Positions 22,243-33,020 of a stretch of 64,000 bases of DNA are shown in pieces. The notes beneath the pieces were generated by a model that saw nothing but the letters and a program-made list of their open reading frames with translations, had not been told where the DNA came from and searched no databases. Source of the DNA: Apodemus sylvaticus (lineage: Eukaryota; Chordata; Mammalia; Rodentia; Muridae). Position numbers and translations under genes: made by a program. How positions within the stretch are numbered: position 1 is the stretch's first letter; the number at the start of each line of letters is the position of its first letter. Where the stretch lies: NCBI RefSeq assembly GCF_947179515.1, contig NC_067485.1:79418846-79482845 (forward strand). The letters are read 5' to 3'.

Positions 22243-22622
22243 CTTAGTCAGGGTTTCTATTCCTGCACAAACATCATGACCAAGAAGCAAGTTGGGGAAG
22301 AAAGGGTTTATTCGCCTTACATTTCCACACTGCTATTCATCACTAAAGGAAGTCAGGACTGGAACTCAAGCAGGTCAGGAAGCAGGAGCTGATGCAGAGG
22401 CCATGAAGGGATGTTTCTTACTGGCTTGCTTCCCCTGGCTTGCTCAGCCTGCTCTCTTATAGAACCCAAGAATACCAGCCCAGAGATGGTACCACCCACA
22501 AAAGGCCCTCCCCACTTGATCACTAATTGAGAAAATGCCCCACAGCTGGATCTCATGGAGACACTTCCCCAACTGAAGCTCCTTTCTCTGTGATAACTCC
22601 AGCCTGTGTCAAGTTGACATAC
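22243..22622 (+). mobile_element. Murine interspersed repeat, copy 2 of a direct pair
   Basis: GTCTTAGTCAGGGTTTCTAT to 'cctgtgtcaagttgacatac'. It lies in the same orientation as the copy at 17106 and is highly similar throughout, with about 5.1 kb between equivalent points. Confidence 0.85.
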
Positions 22623-22694
22623 ACTTGTGTTTGGAGGCCAAAACAAGTTGTTTTTTGGGATGCTCTTCACCATGGGCTTTGTTGGCAGTGGTTT

Positions 22695-22895
22695 GTGTTC
22701 TTTTGTTTTTTTGAAGTAGTTTCTCTCACTGGTCTGGAACTTACTGATTCAGCTAGAGTGCCTGGACAGTCAGCCCCAGGGGTCTGCCTGTCTCCATCTC
22801 CCCGGCACTAAGATTGCATGGTACACCACCATACCTGGGTTCTGGGGATCAAATTCAGGTCTTTATTCTTGCATGGTTCCCACTAGCTCTCTTGG
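22695..22895 (-). mobile_element. RSINE1/B4-type SINE, reverse orientation
   Basis: 'gtagtttctctcactggtct', 'gattcagctagagtgcctgg', CAGCCCCAGGGGTCTGCCTG and 'tctggggatcaaattcaggt' are RSINE1-like antisense. Confidence 0.7.
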
Positions 22896-22939
22896 TTCTG
22901 ATTTTAACAAAGAAATCCATATTGTGTGGAGAACGAAAG

Positions 22940-22943
<4 letters not shown>

Positions 22944-22970
<27 letters not shown>
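22944..22970. repeat. (GT)n microsatellite
   Basis: About 13 GT units. Confidence 0.95.
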
Positions 22971-23637
22971 TCATGAAGCTACTGTCATATGACTTGATGG
23001 TGGGGCCTAAAGGGTAATTTTTCCCAAGGAAGACATGGTCAAACAGAATTGGATACATAGAAGGAGAGATGGGATGGACCAGAGTGTTGCCACTGGCTGC
23101 CCAGGGAAGAAAGGAAGAGCCGGTGTGGGAGTCTGAACTCCTGAGTTCAAGGATTGTCTGGGATCTTCCTAACTTTGTGCCAAGGGCAGCTTAGGGTCTC
23201 TTAGGATAGCCATCTGGAGAGCTGAGTGTGTTCCTGTCTGTCCTGATGCCAGGTGATGCCAGGTGATCTGGATGAAGCCAGAGACTATTTGTAATAGTAT
23301 GCCCATTTCCTAAGTCAGGTCCCCTTGTACATTCTCCCTATGGCTGGCTTCCTGAATATCTCCCCAGTTCAACATGCACGTTGTGAGTATGAGGACTAAG
23401 GCCATGTATCTTCTGTGACTTACAGTGTCACCAACACCAACCATAGTACTTGTATGTAAATGAAGGAGAAGATCCAGGAACAGAGAATTGGATTTCTCTT
23501 ACCTTCGGAGACTTAAACCATATGGCAGCGTGTAATTTTCCTAATAACAGCAGCAAAGTCAGTACTATTGGCTCCTCACTCTGTGCGGGGAACACTGCTG
23601 AACCTCTCAGATTTTCTCATATTTCCAGTGTCTAACT
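22971..23637. other. Unassigned intron
   Basis: GGTGATGCCAGGTGATGCCAGGTGAT-type 11-bp repetition is seen near 23250-23268 (unit ATGCCAGGTG). No gene recognised. Confidence 0.5.
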
Positions 23638-24245
23638 GTTATGCACCTTCTAGCAGTATGTCAAAATACCAGTGACAATTAACTTACTAGGAGAAAAGGT
23701 TCATTTTTGCTGAGAATTATAGGGGTTCAGCCAACGGTCATTGACGTTATCTCCTTTGGGTTAGTAGTAGATATCATGGTGGAGGGTTCATAGGAGAGCT
23801 AAATGTTCACTTCACAGTTGATCTGAAGCAAAGTGGGAAAGAAGGGGAGCAGGTAAGGTCCCAGCACTTAACCCAAGGAAATGCCCTGATATGATATGGT
23901 ATGGTATGATATGGTATGGTATGATATGGTATGGTATGGTATGGTATGGTATGGTATGGTATGGTATGTTATGGTATGATATGGTATGGTATGGTATGGT
24001 ATGGTATGATATGGTATGATATGGTATGGTATGATATGATATGGTATGGTATGATATGGTATGGTATGGTATGATATGATATGGTATGATTTGGTATGGT
24101 ATGGTATGGTATGGTATAATATAATATTATATGATATGCTATGCTCCATTGCTCATTGGTTCTCTCACCTCCCATCAGTGTCATGGACTGGCCACCAAGC
24201 TTTTTAATAGATGGAACTTTGGGGAAGACTTATCTAAACCACAGG
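23638..24245 (+). mobile_element. Old rodent repeat split by an expanded pentanucleotide array
   Basis: Left part 'ctaactgttatgcaccttct' to 'agcacttaacccaagg'. Right part CTCATTGGTTCTCTCACCTC, 'ccatcagtgtcatggactgg', 'aagacttatctaaaccacag' has the order of the 3' part of the TTAGT-AGGGTTT class. The two are separated by the TATGG array, which probably grew inside the element. Confidence 0.5.
23885..24135. repeat. TATGG/TATGA pentanucleotide satellite
   Basis: About 50 units of 5 bp, mostly TATGG with interspersed TATGA and rare TATGT or TTTGG. It ends in a decayed TATAATATAATATT segment. Minus-strand frames of SYHTIPYHT repeats (23868-24184) come from it. Confidence 0.97.
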
Positions 24246-25810
24246 AATAGCATATTCTAGAATTGCCATTACATCATTTCGTACTGGTTTGTGCTATCCT
24301 TACCAGTAGCTGTGTGAGGCGTATCCTGACAATGGCGAGCTCGTTGTTAGAATTGAAGAAAGGTCAATCAGCTGTCCTGTGACTTTTCGCTGGGATTTGT
24401 TTGCAGCTCAGTGGTAGCCCATGGCCGTCACATTTCTGTCCTATGACTGGCTGTTCTCACGATGGGTTGTATCCTTCCGTCTTCTTCCTGGGTGGCCCCA
24501 GTGCATGAGGTCATTGTCATCCTGGAGAAGCCTTGCCTTAATAGAGTGGATGAGTGACCCTGTCACTGGGGTGCGGTCAGATGTAGTTTAATCAGCTGCC
24601 TCTCTGGCCTATTTCTAGACCTTTCTTTCACATCTAGTCTCTTCTTCCCTTGGATTTACCATGCAGGTATTATTTGTCAATAGAACAAAAACACACTCAT
24701 TGTTAATATGTTCCAAGTTCCTCCATATGAAGGCTCCTGACCACAGTCTTCTGCTCCGCTGCAAACCTTCTCGAGCTGCATCCGTGTTTCCTGAAGGACG
24801 CTCCCATGTTTGCACGGACCGTCAGAGCCCCCCAGAACCGATGACTACTTACGTTATCCAGGTTCACGTTTTAGGTATTAAGAGAGGTACTTGCGTGCGG
24901 AACCCTCTTTTTTCTCCACGTGGACGATGGTGTGAGAACTCCAACAGCTCATGGTCACCGTCGCTTTTGCGTGTGTGGCTTATTTGAGAGGGACTGAGAA
25001 TGTTTTTGACACTCGTTGACAAACTGTTCCACTGAGGCAGGGACCCCCAGAAGCTTTGGCTAGAGGAAATGAAGTGACAGTCAGGGTTATCCTGTCACCT
25101 ACAGAGCAAGCTGTGGGAAGCTCCCTCTGATCCCAGCTCTTGCCTGCCTTCTTGAGTCTGTTTGGAGTGAGCAGGTTACTTTTGTGTTCTGAATAGGGAC
25201 AAAAGGTAAGGCCTAGCACTCTCTGCTGCTTTCTTTCTGGGAAGGGGGAGGAGGAAAAGAAAACTAGAACAACTGCATATAGTTTACTCGGAAGAGGTAA
25301 GATTATAAACATTATTAGGGATATTGTAAACTTCCCTGTGCTCATAAGCCTTTAACTCAATTTGTTCTGTAACAAGCTGTAGATCTATGGAGTAAACACA
25401 AATAATTATCTGCAGTAAAAGGAAATGAGATGTTTCCATTAGACACTGAGTTCTTTGCTCATCTGAAACAAAACAGAGCAACCCTAAGCCAAATATTGCC
25501 CATGTGTTCAATTTGCTTTATTGTGATTTCTGACGTTACAATTTTATTTAATAAACCCGGTGCTTGATGCCGTAAAACCATCTTGTTTCAAGGTCCTGCG
25601 CTGACAACAAGCACATTTCCAGGTAACATAAAGTAAAATAGGCGAAGGGACAGAGTGAGAGGTCTGAGCAGCCGTTCTGGAGGTTGGCACTCTCCTGCAT
25701 ACGCCCCCTTGTCTCCCTTGGGGAGATCAGAGCATCAGACTCTCACAGGACTGAAGAGAGAGACCTCAGTGCTGCTGTTAACTGAAGAGCTTGTTGCGTA
25801 GGAAGGTCTT
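24246..25810. other. Unassigned intron, low in repeats
   Basis: About 1.5 kb without recognisable gene or repeat. A 121-codon minus frame (24980-25345) has no domain I recognise. Confidence 0.5.
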
Positions 25811-26002
25811 GATTGCAGCCATTAGGAGCTTACTTCTGCTTCTCTTTCAACCTCCACACCATCGGGTCGAAAGTGCATCAAAGTAGCTCTTGCTGTTCCT
25901 GAGCGTGATTGCAGCTGTTACAAGTTTACCTCCACTTGTCTTTCAACCTCCACACCATGGAGTTGAAAGTATAACAAAGTAGCTCTTACCATTGCTGAGC
26001 TT
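25811..26002. repeat. Diverged 96-bp tandem duplication
   Basis: 25811-25906 and 25907-26002 are adjacent copies about 75% alike by eye. Shared blocks include TCTTTCAACCTCCACACCAT, 'caaagtagctctt' and the ends CTGAGC. Stops occur in the forward frames, so there is no coding repeat. Confidence 0.85.
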
Positions 26003-26480
26003 CTGTTCTGTAAAACTAGACCTCCAGATTTTCTCACAAGGCTTCATTCCTTCACACTCAAGCCAGTGTTCCTTGGGAAGATCATCCAAAGCCAGGGACT
26101 CTGGGTACCAACGAAGAAACATTCACCAAGGCTTTTGGGTTTGTCCTGTGCATATAGTCATATTTCATGATGTCTGTTGGTGTCTTCCAGTGTCATGTCT
26201 ATGGTGGCTGATGGCATGCCAAGTAGAACACAGCTGAACAGAGTGCTCAAACAAGCTTTCCTTCCCACAAGATGAATGTCACTATAGTTCTCCACTTTCT
26301 GCAGAGGCAAGTGTTTCTCACCCATGTATCTAGAGCTCAGTGCGGTTTCCCTCCTACTGGTGTGTTAGCATTCACAATTCTCTGTTGCCAAGATGTGAGT
26401 ATCAGTGACATCCAAGGCAAATACCTCATCATCACATCAACCTGTCTTCATTTTTTTTTAAAAAAAAGTTTAATTTTTAT
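26003..26480. other. Unassigned intron
   Basis: A T8/A8 palindromic run (TTTTTTTTAAAAAAAA) occurs at about 26452-26467. No gene recognised. Confidence 0.45.
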
Positions 26481-26670
26481 GGGAATGTATGCATTCTTAG
26501 TTTGCTTTATCCACTTGATACAACCCGGGATCCCTTGCCCAGGGAACGGGTACACTCACAAGTAAAATGGGTCTTTCTACATTCATTAATCAAATCTAGA
26601 TAATCTCCCACAAGCAAGCATAGAGGCTAATATTATCTAGATAAACCATTACAGATATGTCTAGAGTCTT
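26481..26670 (+). mobile_element. Fragment of a rodent interspersed repeat
   Basis: 'cgggatcccttgcccaggga', 'attcattaatcaaatctaga' and 'tctcccacaagcaagcatag' correspond to CCACCTGCCCAGGGATGG ... TTAATCAAGAAAATGCCCC of the class also present at 30930-31080. Confidence 0.45.
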
Positions 26671-26833
26671 GCCCCTCAGTGGCAGGGGGTGGGAAGGCTG
26701 ATTCTCAGCAAGGTGACCAAACTATCCTATCTGGGCATTTTAAGGTCATGATTATGACTAGGATCTGGCCACACTGGCAGCACAATCAGGAGAAGATTCA
26801 TCTTTCTCACTTCTTTGGCCATCATTTGCGTGC

Positions 26834-26857
26834 TCATTCATTCATTCATTCATTCAT
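26834..26857. repeat. (ATTC)n microsatellite
   Basis: Six TCAT/ATTC units. Confidence 0.9.
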
Positions 26858-27780
26858 GCTTCCTAATTTTTTCCAACTCAAATAGCCCACCAACTTATAA
26901 CCAAGCATTCATGTATATCCTTTCTGGGCTATTCTCATTCAGACTACCACAGGCATAAAGTTGTATTTCTTTACCTGTTTGCTGAGTGTCCTCTGAGCCC
27001 GTGGGACAGTGTGGTAGATTCTGAACTCAGGACATGCGTTCTAGGACAGCTGGAAGGATGACCACCATTAAGGGAAGAGGACCCTGAGCCCTTTCTCAGG
27101 CCAGAGGACCGTGGGCCCTTTCCCAGGCTAGACCAAGGCCTCTTTGCTATTCATGGCTTTCCCTCTGCATTTGCAAGAGTCAACAGACAATGAAAATGAG
27201 GCCTACATATTTTGCTTGGTAAAACTGATTTTATTTTTAGTGCTAAACCTAAGTTGAGAATGGGAGCAATGAGCTATAGAATTAAACAGGGCATTTTATC
27301 TCATAACAATTAATCCTTTTCTTTTTTCCTGTCTAAAATACGTACTAACTGATAAAAGCCCAGGCTTCCTTTTTGTACATTTAAGTGATACGCCATAGAA
27401 TATTTTATTAGTGACAGTTCATTACTTAAAATGCACATTTCCAGTAACGAACTGCAATTCAATAGATGCCTTGGAGAACCAAGAGGTCTAAACCTGGCTT
27501 GCTGTGCAAGCTTCCCGTGCGGACAGTTTAACTGCTTTCCAAACCACCCTTAATCTAACGTTTCCTGTTAGCTGTGCTTAAGCCTTTCTGTGACATTCAG
27601 CCATAGCTGTGCGACCCTCAGACCATTTTCCATCCAGAGAAAGGCTTTTCTCTGCCTTAGTCCTGGGAGTGTTTAACGGTTTCTTGTGCTAATGGATATG
27701 CCTTCCTTTACCGGCTGTGAGTATTCTTGGTTTTATTTTATAAATGGCAGCTGGTTGAATTCCCATCAGAACTCTATAAT

Positions 27781-27782
<2 letters not shown>
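26858..27782. other. Unassigned intron
   Basis: No gene or repeat recognised; AT-rich around 27215-27420. Confidence 0.5.

Positions 27783-27826
<44 letters not shown>
27783..27826. repeat. (CA)n microsatellite
   Basis: Pure run of about 22 CA units. Confidence 0.97.
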
Positions 27827-27827
<1 letters not shown>

Positions 27828-28610
27828 CTATGATATAGATCTGCATATCAGTAAGAACACGGACCAAGAAGTGCGAGGTTAAGTTGCAGCTTTCAATTGA
27901 CAGAGCAAACAGATGGTGGCTGGGAGTTCGAACCCATGTCTCTCTGAGCCAGTGACCTTTGCTGCTGTACCGCAGTGCTGGTTTTTCCAGCTGGAAACAG
28001 GGAGAGTCTGCTCCCGCTGTGTACCTGTTTTCAGCACAGATTAGGCGAGTGTGAACGTTTTCCTCAGAATGCTGGTCACGGTCCCTTTGAACATCAATTT
28101 TGTTTTGCTCTGTAAATTTGAGGAGCCACTGAGCACCAACAAACTAGGCACTTGTAAAGCCACTGAAAATTGAGTGGCCTTTCTATTTTAATTCTTTTAG
28201 GGTGCTAGGGTGTAAGGTCTAGCATCTGCTCCGACACAGGCTTTGGCCTCTCAGGTAGACAGGATACAGGAAGTTTGACTGTGCTTACACCAAGCTGTCA
28301 CCAGGCGGGTAATGGGTTGTGGGGAAGCCAGGGAACACTTCTCTGGGGGTGGGGAAGTGCAGTCTGAGGTGCAGTGACAACCAGTGCTGGCTTGGCATCC
28401 CCGGGCATACAAGGAGGTTGGGGCCATCTGGTTCTCAGGCTCTCGGGCGCCCAGGCACCGCTGGATACCATGGAAGAGCTGAGGAGAGGGGCCTGCGGGC
28501 TGGATCTGGCCCAGGGTTGGGGGTAAAAAGGGAGAAGTGCCAGCTGGCCCTGAGGGGATAGTCCTTGGCTTCACGGGCAGCAGTTGGCTTGGCTTGGTGT
28601 TGGCAGCGGC
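27827..28610. other. Unassigned, GC-rich at 28240-28610
   Basis: Overlapping open frames exist on both strands (122 codons minus, 28619-28251; 80 codons plus). The minus frame is rich in Pro, Ser and Thr and has no recognisable domain. It lies immediately beside the LTR-like segment and may be part of the same old insertion. Confidence 0.35.
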
Positions 28611-29098
28611 TGGGAGCACAGAGAGGCCTAAGGGAGATTAGACAGCGGCTCTATAGGCAAAGGCCTCCATGACTCCCCCATGGCGGATCCCAATGAAGAG
28701 TCAGTCCATGATTTTAAGGCATTTATTGTCATGGTATAAAGTGGATGAGTAAAAACGTATGTACCCCAGTTCTCAGGGGCCAGCCTGAGCTTAAATAGCT
28801 TTTGCAGGGAGGAGTGTCTGAGACGGAGAGTTTATTGGCTAAGTTCTCCAGGCCTTTAGGTACCTCATTAAAATGGAGATCTGTCTTAAGGCCACGTGAC
28901 CAGAGGTCATGTCTTCTCCCTGTGGAAGGGTTTGGGACGTTGCCCTTACATGACTGATGGCTGCAAATCTATAGAGGGCTCTGGCCTCGTGCCAGGAGCC
29001 TGGTGCCCGAAACAGGTGAAATGCCTACCATCCCTTTAGAGTCACCGGGGTTTCGAGTCTTAGCTCAGCTGAGCAAGACTCCCTTTCATGGTCCTACA
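28611..29098. mobile_element. Possible LTR relic, orientation uncertain
   Basis: Read on the minus strand it has a TATTTAAG box (near 28795) about 80 bases before a polyadenylation signal AATAAA (complement of TTTATT near 28715), the usual LTR spacing, and the outer bases TGTAGGACC. Read on the plus strand, TGGTGCCCGAAACAGGTGAA at about 29004 resembles a tRNA primer-binding site. The two clues point in opposite directions, so I leave the strand open. No protein-coding retroviral sequence is visible next to it. Confidence 0.3.
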
Positions 29099-29255
29099 CT
29101 AGGGATGGAACCCTGGGCCTTGCACATGGGAGAATGTCACCTATCTGTGAGGTTCTTTCTCATTTGATTTGAATGAGGATTTGGACACCTTGATCCTAAT
29201 CATGTGACTGTGTTATAGACTTTGCCTTTGGTAATCCTTGAGTCTAGTAAGACTG

Positions 29256-29500
29256 ACTGTCTTAGTTACTGGTCTACTGCTGTGGAGAGATGCGATGTCC
29301 AAGGCATTGGATTGAGCTAGCCTACAGTGTCAGAGGCTTGTTCCATTATCACCATGGGGGGCGGAGCATGACAGGATACGGGGGTGACCTGGTGGTGGGG
29401 AAGTAGCTGAGAGCTTTATATTTCTCCACAGGCAATAGGTAGGGGCCATGGAGCAGGGCTGGTGTAGGCTTTTGAAAGGATACAGGGGAAATGGACCTGC
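29256..29500 (+). mobile_element. Degraded rodent repeat of the 'TTAGT' class
   Basis: 'gtcttagttactggtctact', GCTGTGGAGAGATGCGATGT and 'tgttccattatcaccatggg' follow the class order. Confidence 0.5.
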
Positions 29501-30334
29501 TTAGAAAGGTTCTTTGAAGCAACTCCCATCTGTGTTGAATGGAAATCAGCAGTTCAGTTCACAGGTCAGCAGCTCGATCCACTCGCAAACACTGTGGATA
29601 CACCATCACCCCCTTGGTAGAGTTAGGTTAGCAACAACAGTGACATCTGGCCTATCTGAGACAGCCAGGCCTCAGCCTTCGCTCAAGTCAGCAGGAGGGA
29701 CTCAGAGGGACACCAGGCTATGCCCCTCTCTCTCTGGGAAGTGAAGATCGGCAAAGAGACCCATAAGCACTGCACAGCTAGCTGCTCCAGCAAGCCTAGC
29801 TTAGCCCCTGTCACTGTCCTTCAAGTCCCAATTCTACTCTCTTCAAATGTCACATGTCCTCCACGTGCCTTGCCTCAGCATGCCCATCCAATCAGCCCAA
29901 GTCCTTGGAAGTGGCAACAAACTGCAGTACACCACCAGAAGGTTTGTGGTGCATTTCTTTCTATAGAGTCCTGACAAATGCAGCTCAACTATGCAATGTA
30001 AGGCGGACCAGCACATGTATGTCCTTAGCAAAGAATCCTTCATCACGTGTCCTCTCATGTGCTTGCTGTAGCAGAACATCCTCTCTCCTGTGTCTGCATC
30101 AGGGAAACGTTCCGTCATGAGGCTGCCTTAGCCTGTCACACCTGCGTCCACTTTAACATCACGTTCCTTCACACGTTTGTCCCAGCAAAACGCCATCCAA
30201 CCACCTTTCCAAAGAGCCCTTGAGGATCCACTTCAGACCCCCCTCCTCGTCCTTCCAGCTGTTTATCAGCTGGAGACTTAGCAGGCAGATACATGAGCCT
30301 ATCGGGCAGCTCTCATTCAAACCATCACACTGAC
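29501..30334. other. Unassigned intron, possibly repeat-derived
   Basis: Short frames on both strands (about 60-91 codons) overlap and look random. 'ctcattcaaaccatcacact' at 30313 resembles the end of a TTAGT-class element. Confidence 0.4.
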
Positions 30335-31085
30335 TTAGTTTCATTTCCTGTTGCTGTCATAAAAAGCACACTGTCAAAAGCTGCTTAATGGGGAAGGATT
30401 TATTTAGCTCACATTTCCATGTTACAATCTTTATTAGTTACTTGTTTTGTTGCTGTGATAAAAGACCGTGACCAAGACAATTTGTAGACAGAAGGGTTTA
30501 TTTGGCTTATGATTCTGGCGGGATGAGTCGCTCATGTTGGGGAATCACTGCAGCTCGCAGCACGCATGGTGCCAGGAGCAGAAGCCGAGAGATCGTGGAT
30601 TGAACAGCAAACAGGAAGCCGAGAGCGAACACAAAATGGAGCATGGCCTTTGAAACCTCAAACCTACCCCCAGTGATACACTTCCGTCAGTAAGGCGACA
30701 CCTTTTAAACTTACTCAAAAGGCACTACCATCTTGGGATTAAACATTCAAATGCCCAACACTGTTGGGGACATCTTATTTAAACTACCACACAGCCCATC
30801 TTACGATGGAAGGAAGTCACTGTGGCAAGAGCTTGGGGGACTCTATTACATCACATTAATAATCAGGCCCAGAGCGTAGTGGATGCATGCATGCTTCTTT
30901 CTCAGCTTGCTTTCTCCTAGCTTACACAGTCCAGGATCGCCTGCCTAGGGAATGGTGCCGCCCACGGTGGGAGGGGCTTCCTACCTTAATTAATGTAATC
31001 AAGATCATTCCCCACAGGCATGCTCAAAGACCCTTTTCCCAATGACTCTAGGATATGTCAGGTTAACAATTACCACTATCACAAC
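30335..31085 (+). mobile_element. Two nested rodent repeats
   Basis: Outer element: starts 'catttcctgttgctgtcata' and 'aaggatttatttagctcaca' (30340-30430) and resumes at about 30795 with 'gatggaaggaagtcactgtg', 'gcctgcctagggaatggtgc' and 'gtcaggttaacaattaccac'. Inner element (about 30430-30794): 'ttgttgctgtgataaaagac' to 'catcttatttaaactaccac'. Both belong to the broad TTAGT-AGGGTTT class. Confidence 0.6.
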
Positions 31086-32735
31086 AGGGACGCTCATCTG
31101 TTCTGTTTACCTTTTGCTCACAGAGGAAGGTACCCAGGCCTCTTATGCAATCACATATCACATTTTTCCTTCTTAGTCTCACTTTTGGCTAGGTAAATGT
31201 GGAAATGCCAGCACCAGAAAAGGCCCAAAGAAAAGTCCTGGTGCTATAGAATCTGCTATGTGAAGGTGCATAAAAGCACACATGCATCTGTAATTCTTTG
31301 GAAGATGCACCCTGTTAGCACAGTCAAGAACTAGCAGCTAAGCATCCTGACTCCTGTAGCCTTTGAGCTTCTATATTAAGCATATCACTCAGATGGGAAC
31401 ACCAGCCATATGGTAGCAGAGGGGAAGAAATGTGTTCTTTCTCTAGTTTGACATGCAAATAAGAGGGAGGATCCTGCAAGGGCACAAGCTAGCTTTAATC
31501 TTAGAGTAGAAGGCCACCCCATCCTGGTGATGTCATCCTAGGACGTGCGCCTCCAGCCATCAGAGGCAATGGAATGGTGAGGTCAATGGGAGGGAGTTCC
31601 AGAGACCTTTGGTGCAAGAGCGGCCTCTGGAAATGGAGGGGTGTCCTGCTGAGGTGGCAGGAGCCCTTCTCCCCACCCCTATTCCTTTCCACCCACTTTA
31701 GGAGCATACCACTCACTGACTAGAAATACAGTGAGAAGGACCAGGGATTGGGAAAAGCCAAACTCCTGGAAGACTCTTTCTTTTTCTGTCTCATGTGTAG
31801 AGGCAAAGATGTTTTTTCTTTCTTGCCCCCGCCCGCCTTCAGTTATTTGAATGCCCCATCATTGCTTTCTTCTCAAAGTCAGTATGCCTGGTCTAGTTGT
31901 TCTTCATAACCTAGCCCTTGATTTTGGTATTACCCATCCATATTCATATGTCGATCCATATTGACCCAGACTCCTCCTCCCTTCCTCATCTCTTTACAAT
32001 GCAGCCACCCCAAATCCTGAACTTTCCAAAGCACCAAGTTCTCTGTTACTTCAGGCCTTTTATATCATGACTATTCCTTCTGTTTCTCAAGGTGTGTGTG
32101 TGTGTCCCTTTGTTTCCTACCCTCATCTCCCTTTACTTGGATAAATCATGTTTACCCTTTCTTTTCAGAAAGTCTTCCCCAGGCCAACTAATGAATCTTA
32201 ACCTTGCAGTCACCCAAGAAGCAGCGGGCAGGCTGACATCTCCACAGACAATCCCAGTTTTCATTGTCTTCTGAAGCTGGAGCTCAGTGCATGTTTACTG
32301 AGGCGCAGGCAGTCCAGCCCACATTGGCTGTGTGTCTTCCCTACCTACCCCCGGCTCATATCATCTGATCTATAAATGAAGAAACTTAGTGGGAGGCAGG
32401 GAGGCAGGGCTTGCTGCCAGCCGCCTTCCCTCTGATGGAGTAGAAAGGCGTCCACCCACCCTACTCTCCCTCTCTTCTTTGCTCCAGTCTAGAATGTTCC
32501 TGCCTTGCTCCCTTTCTTCCCACCCTGGAACATTATCTTCATATGGCAAAGGTGTTCAGGGGACGAATACTTCACTAACTCCTAGAAATAGGCAGTGTTT
32601 GGCTTCTGTTTGTTAAAGATATAAATGATTTCTTCAGAGGGCTCCAGCAAAGAGGACTTTTACCACATAAAAGACAAAGTCTACTTTCCTTATTTCCCTT
32701 TGCAAATAAGGAAAAAGAGTTTCACCAGGCCGCGC
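31086..32735. other. Unassigned intron, low in repeats
   Basis: About 1.65 kb without recognisable gene or repeat apart from a very short GT run at 32090-32104. Confidence 0.5.
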
Positions 32736-32737
32736 GC

Positions 32738-32740
<3 letters not shown>

Positions 32741-32782
<42 letters not shown>

Positions 32783-33020
32783 GTATGTATATGTGTGTGC
32801 TGTATATGTATGTGTGTATGTGTCTCTCTGTCTGTGTCTGTCTGTGTAGTATGTACATGTATGTGCTGTATATGTGTGCATGTATATGCATGTGCATATA
32901 TGTGCATGTGCTTATATGTATGTGGTGATATGTACTTATGTATATATCTATATGTATGGTGTGTGCTTGTGTGTGTGTGTATGTATGTATGTATGTATGT
33001 GTGTATGTATGTGTATATTT
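32741..33020. repeat. GT/ATGT microsatellite cluster
   Basis: A GCGCGCGTGCGCACGTGTGT lead-in, about 15 GT units, then degenerate GTATAT, TGTCTG and (GTAT)n blocks. Cys/Val/Tyr-rich plus frames and His/Thr-rich minus frames here come from the repeat. Confidence 0.95.

Noticed and set aside
27920..27950. B-box-like GAGTTCGAACCCAT, suggesting a tRNA gene
   Set aside because: No matching A box or cloverleaf arms at proper spacing; probably a decayed SINE head.
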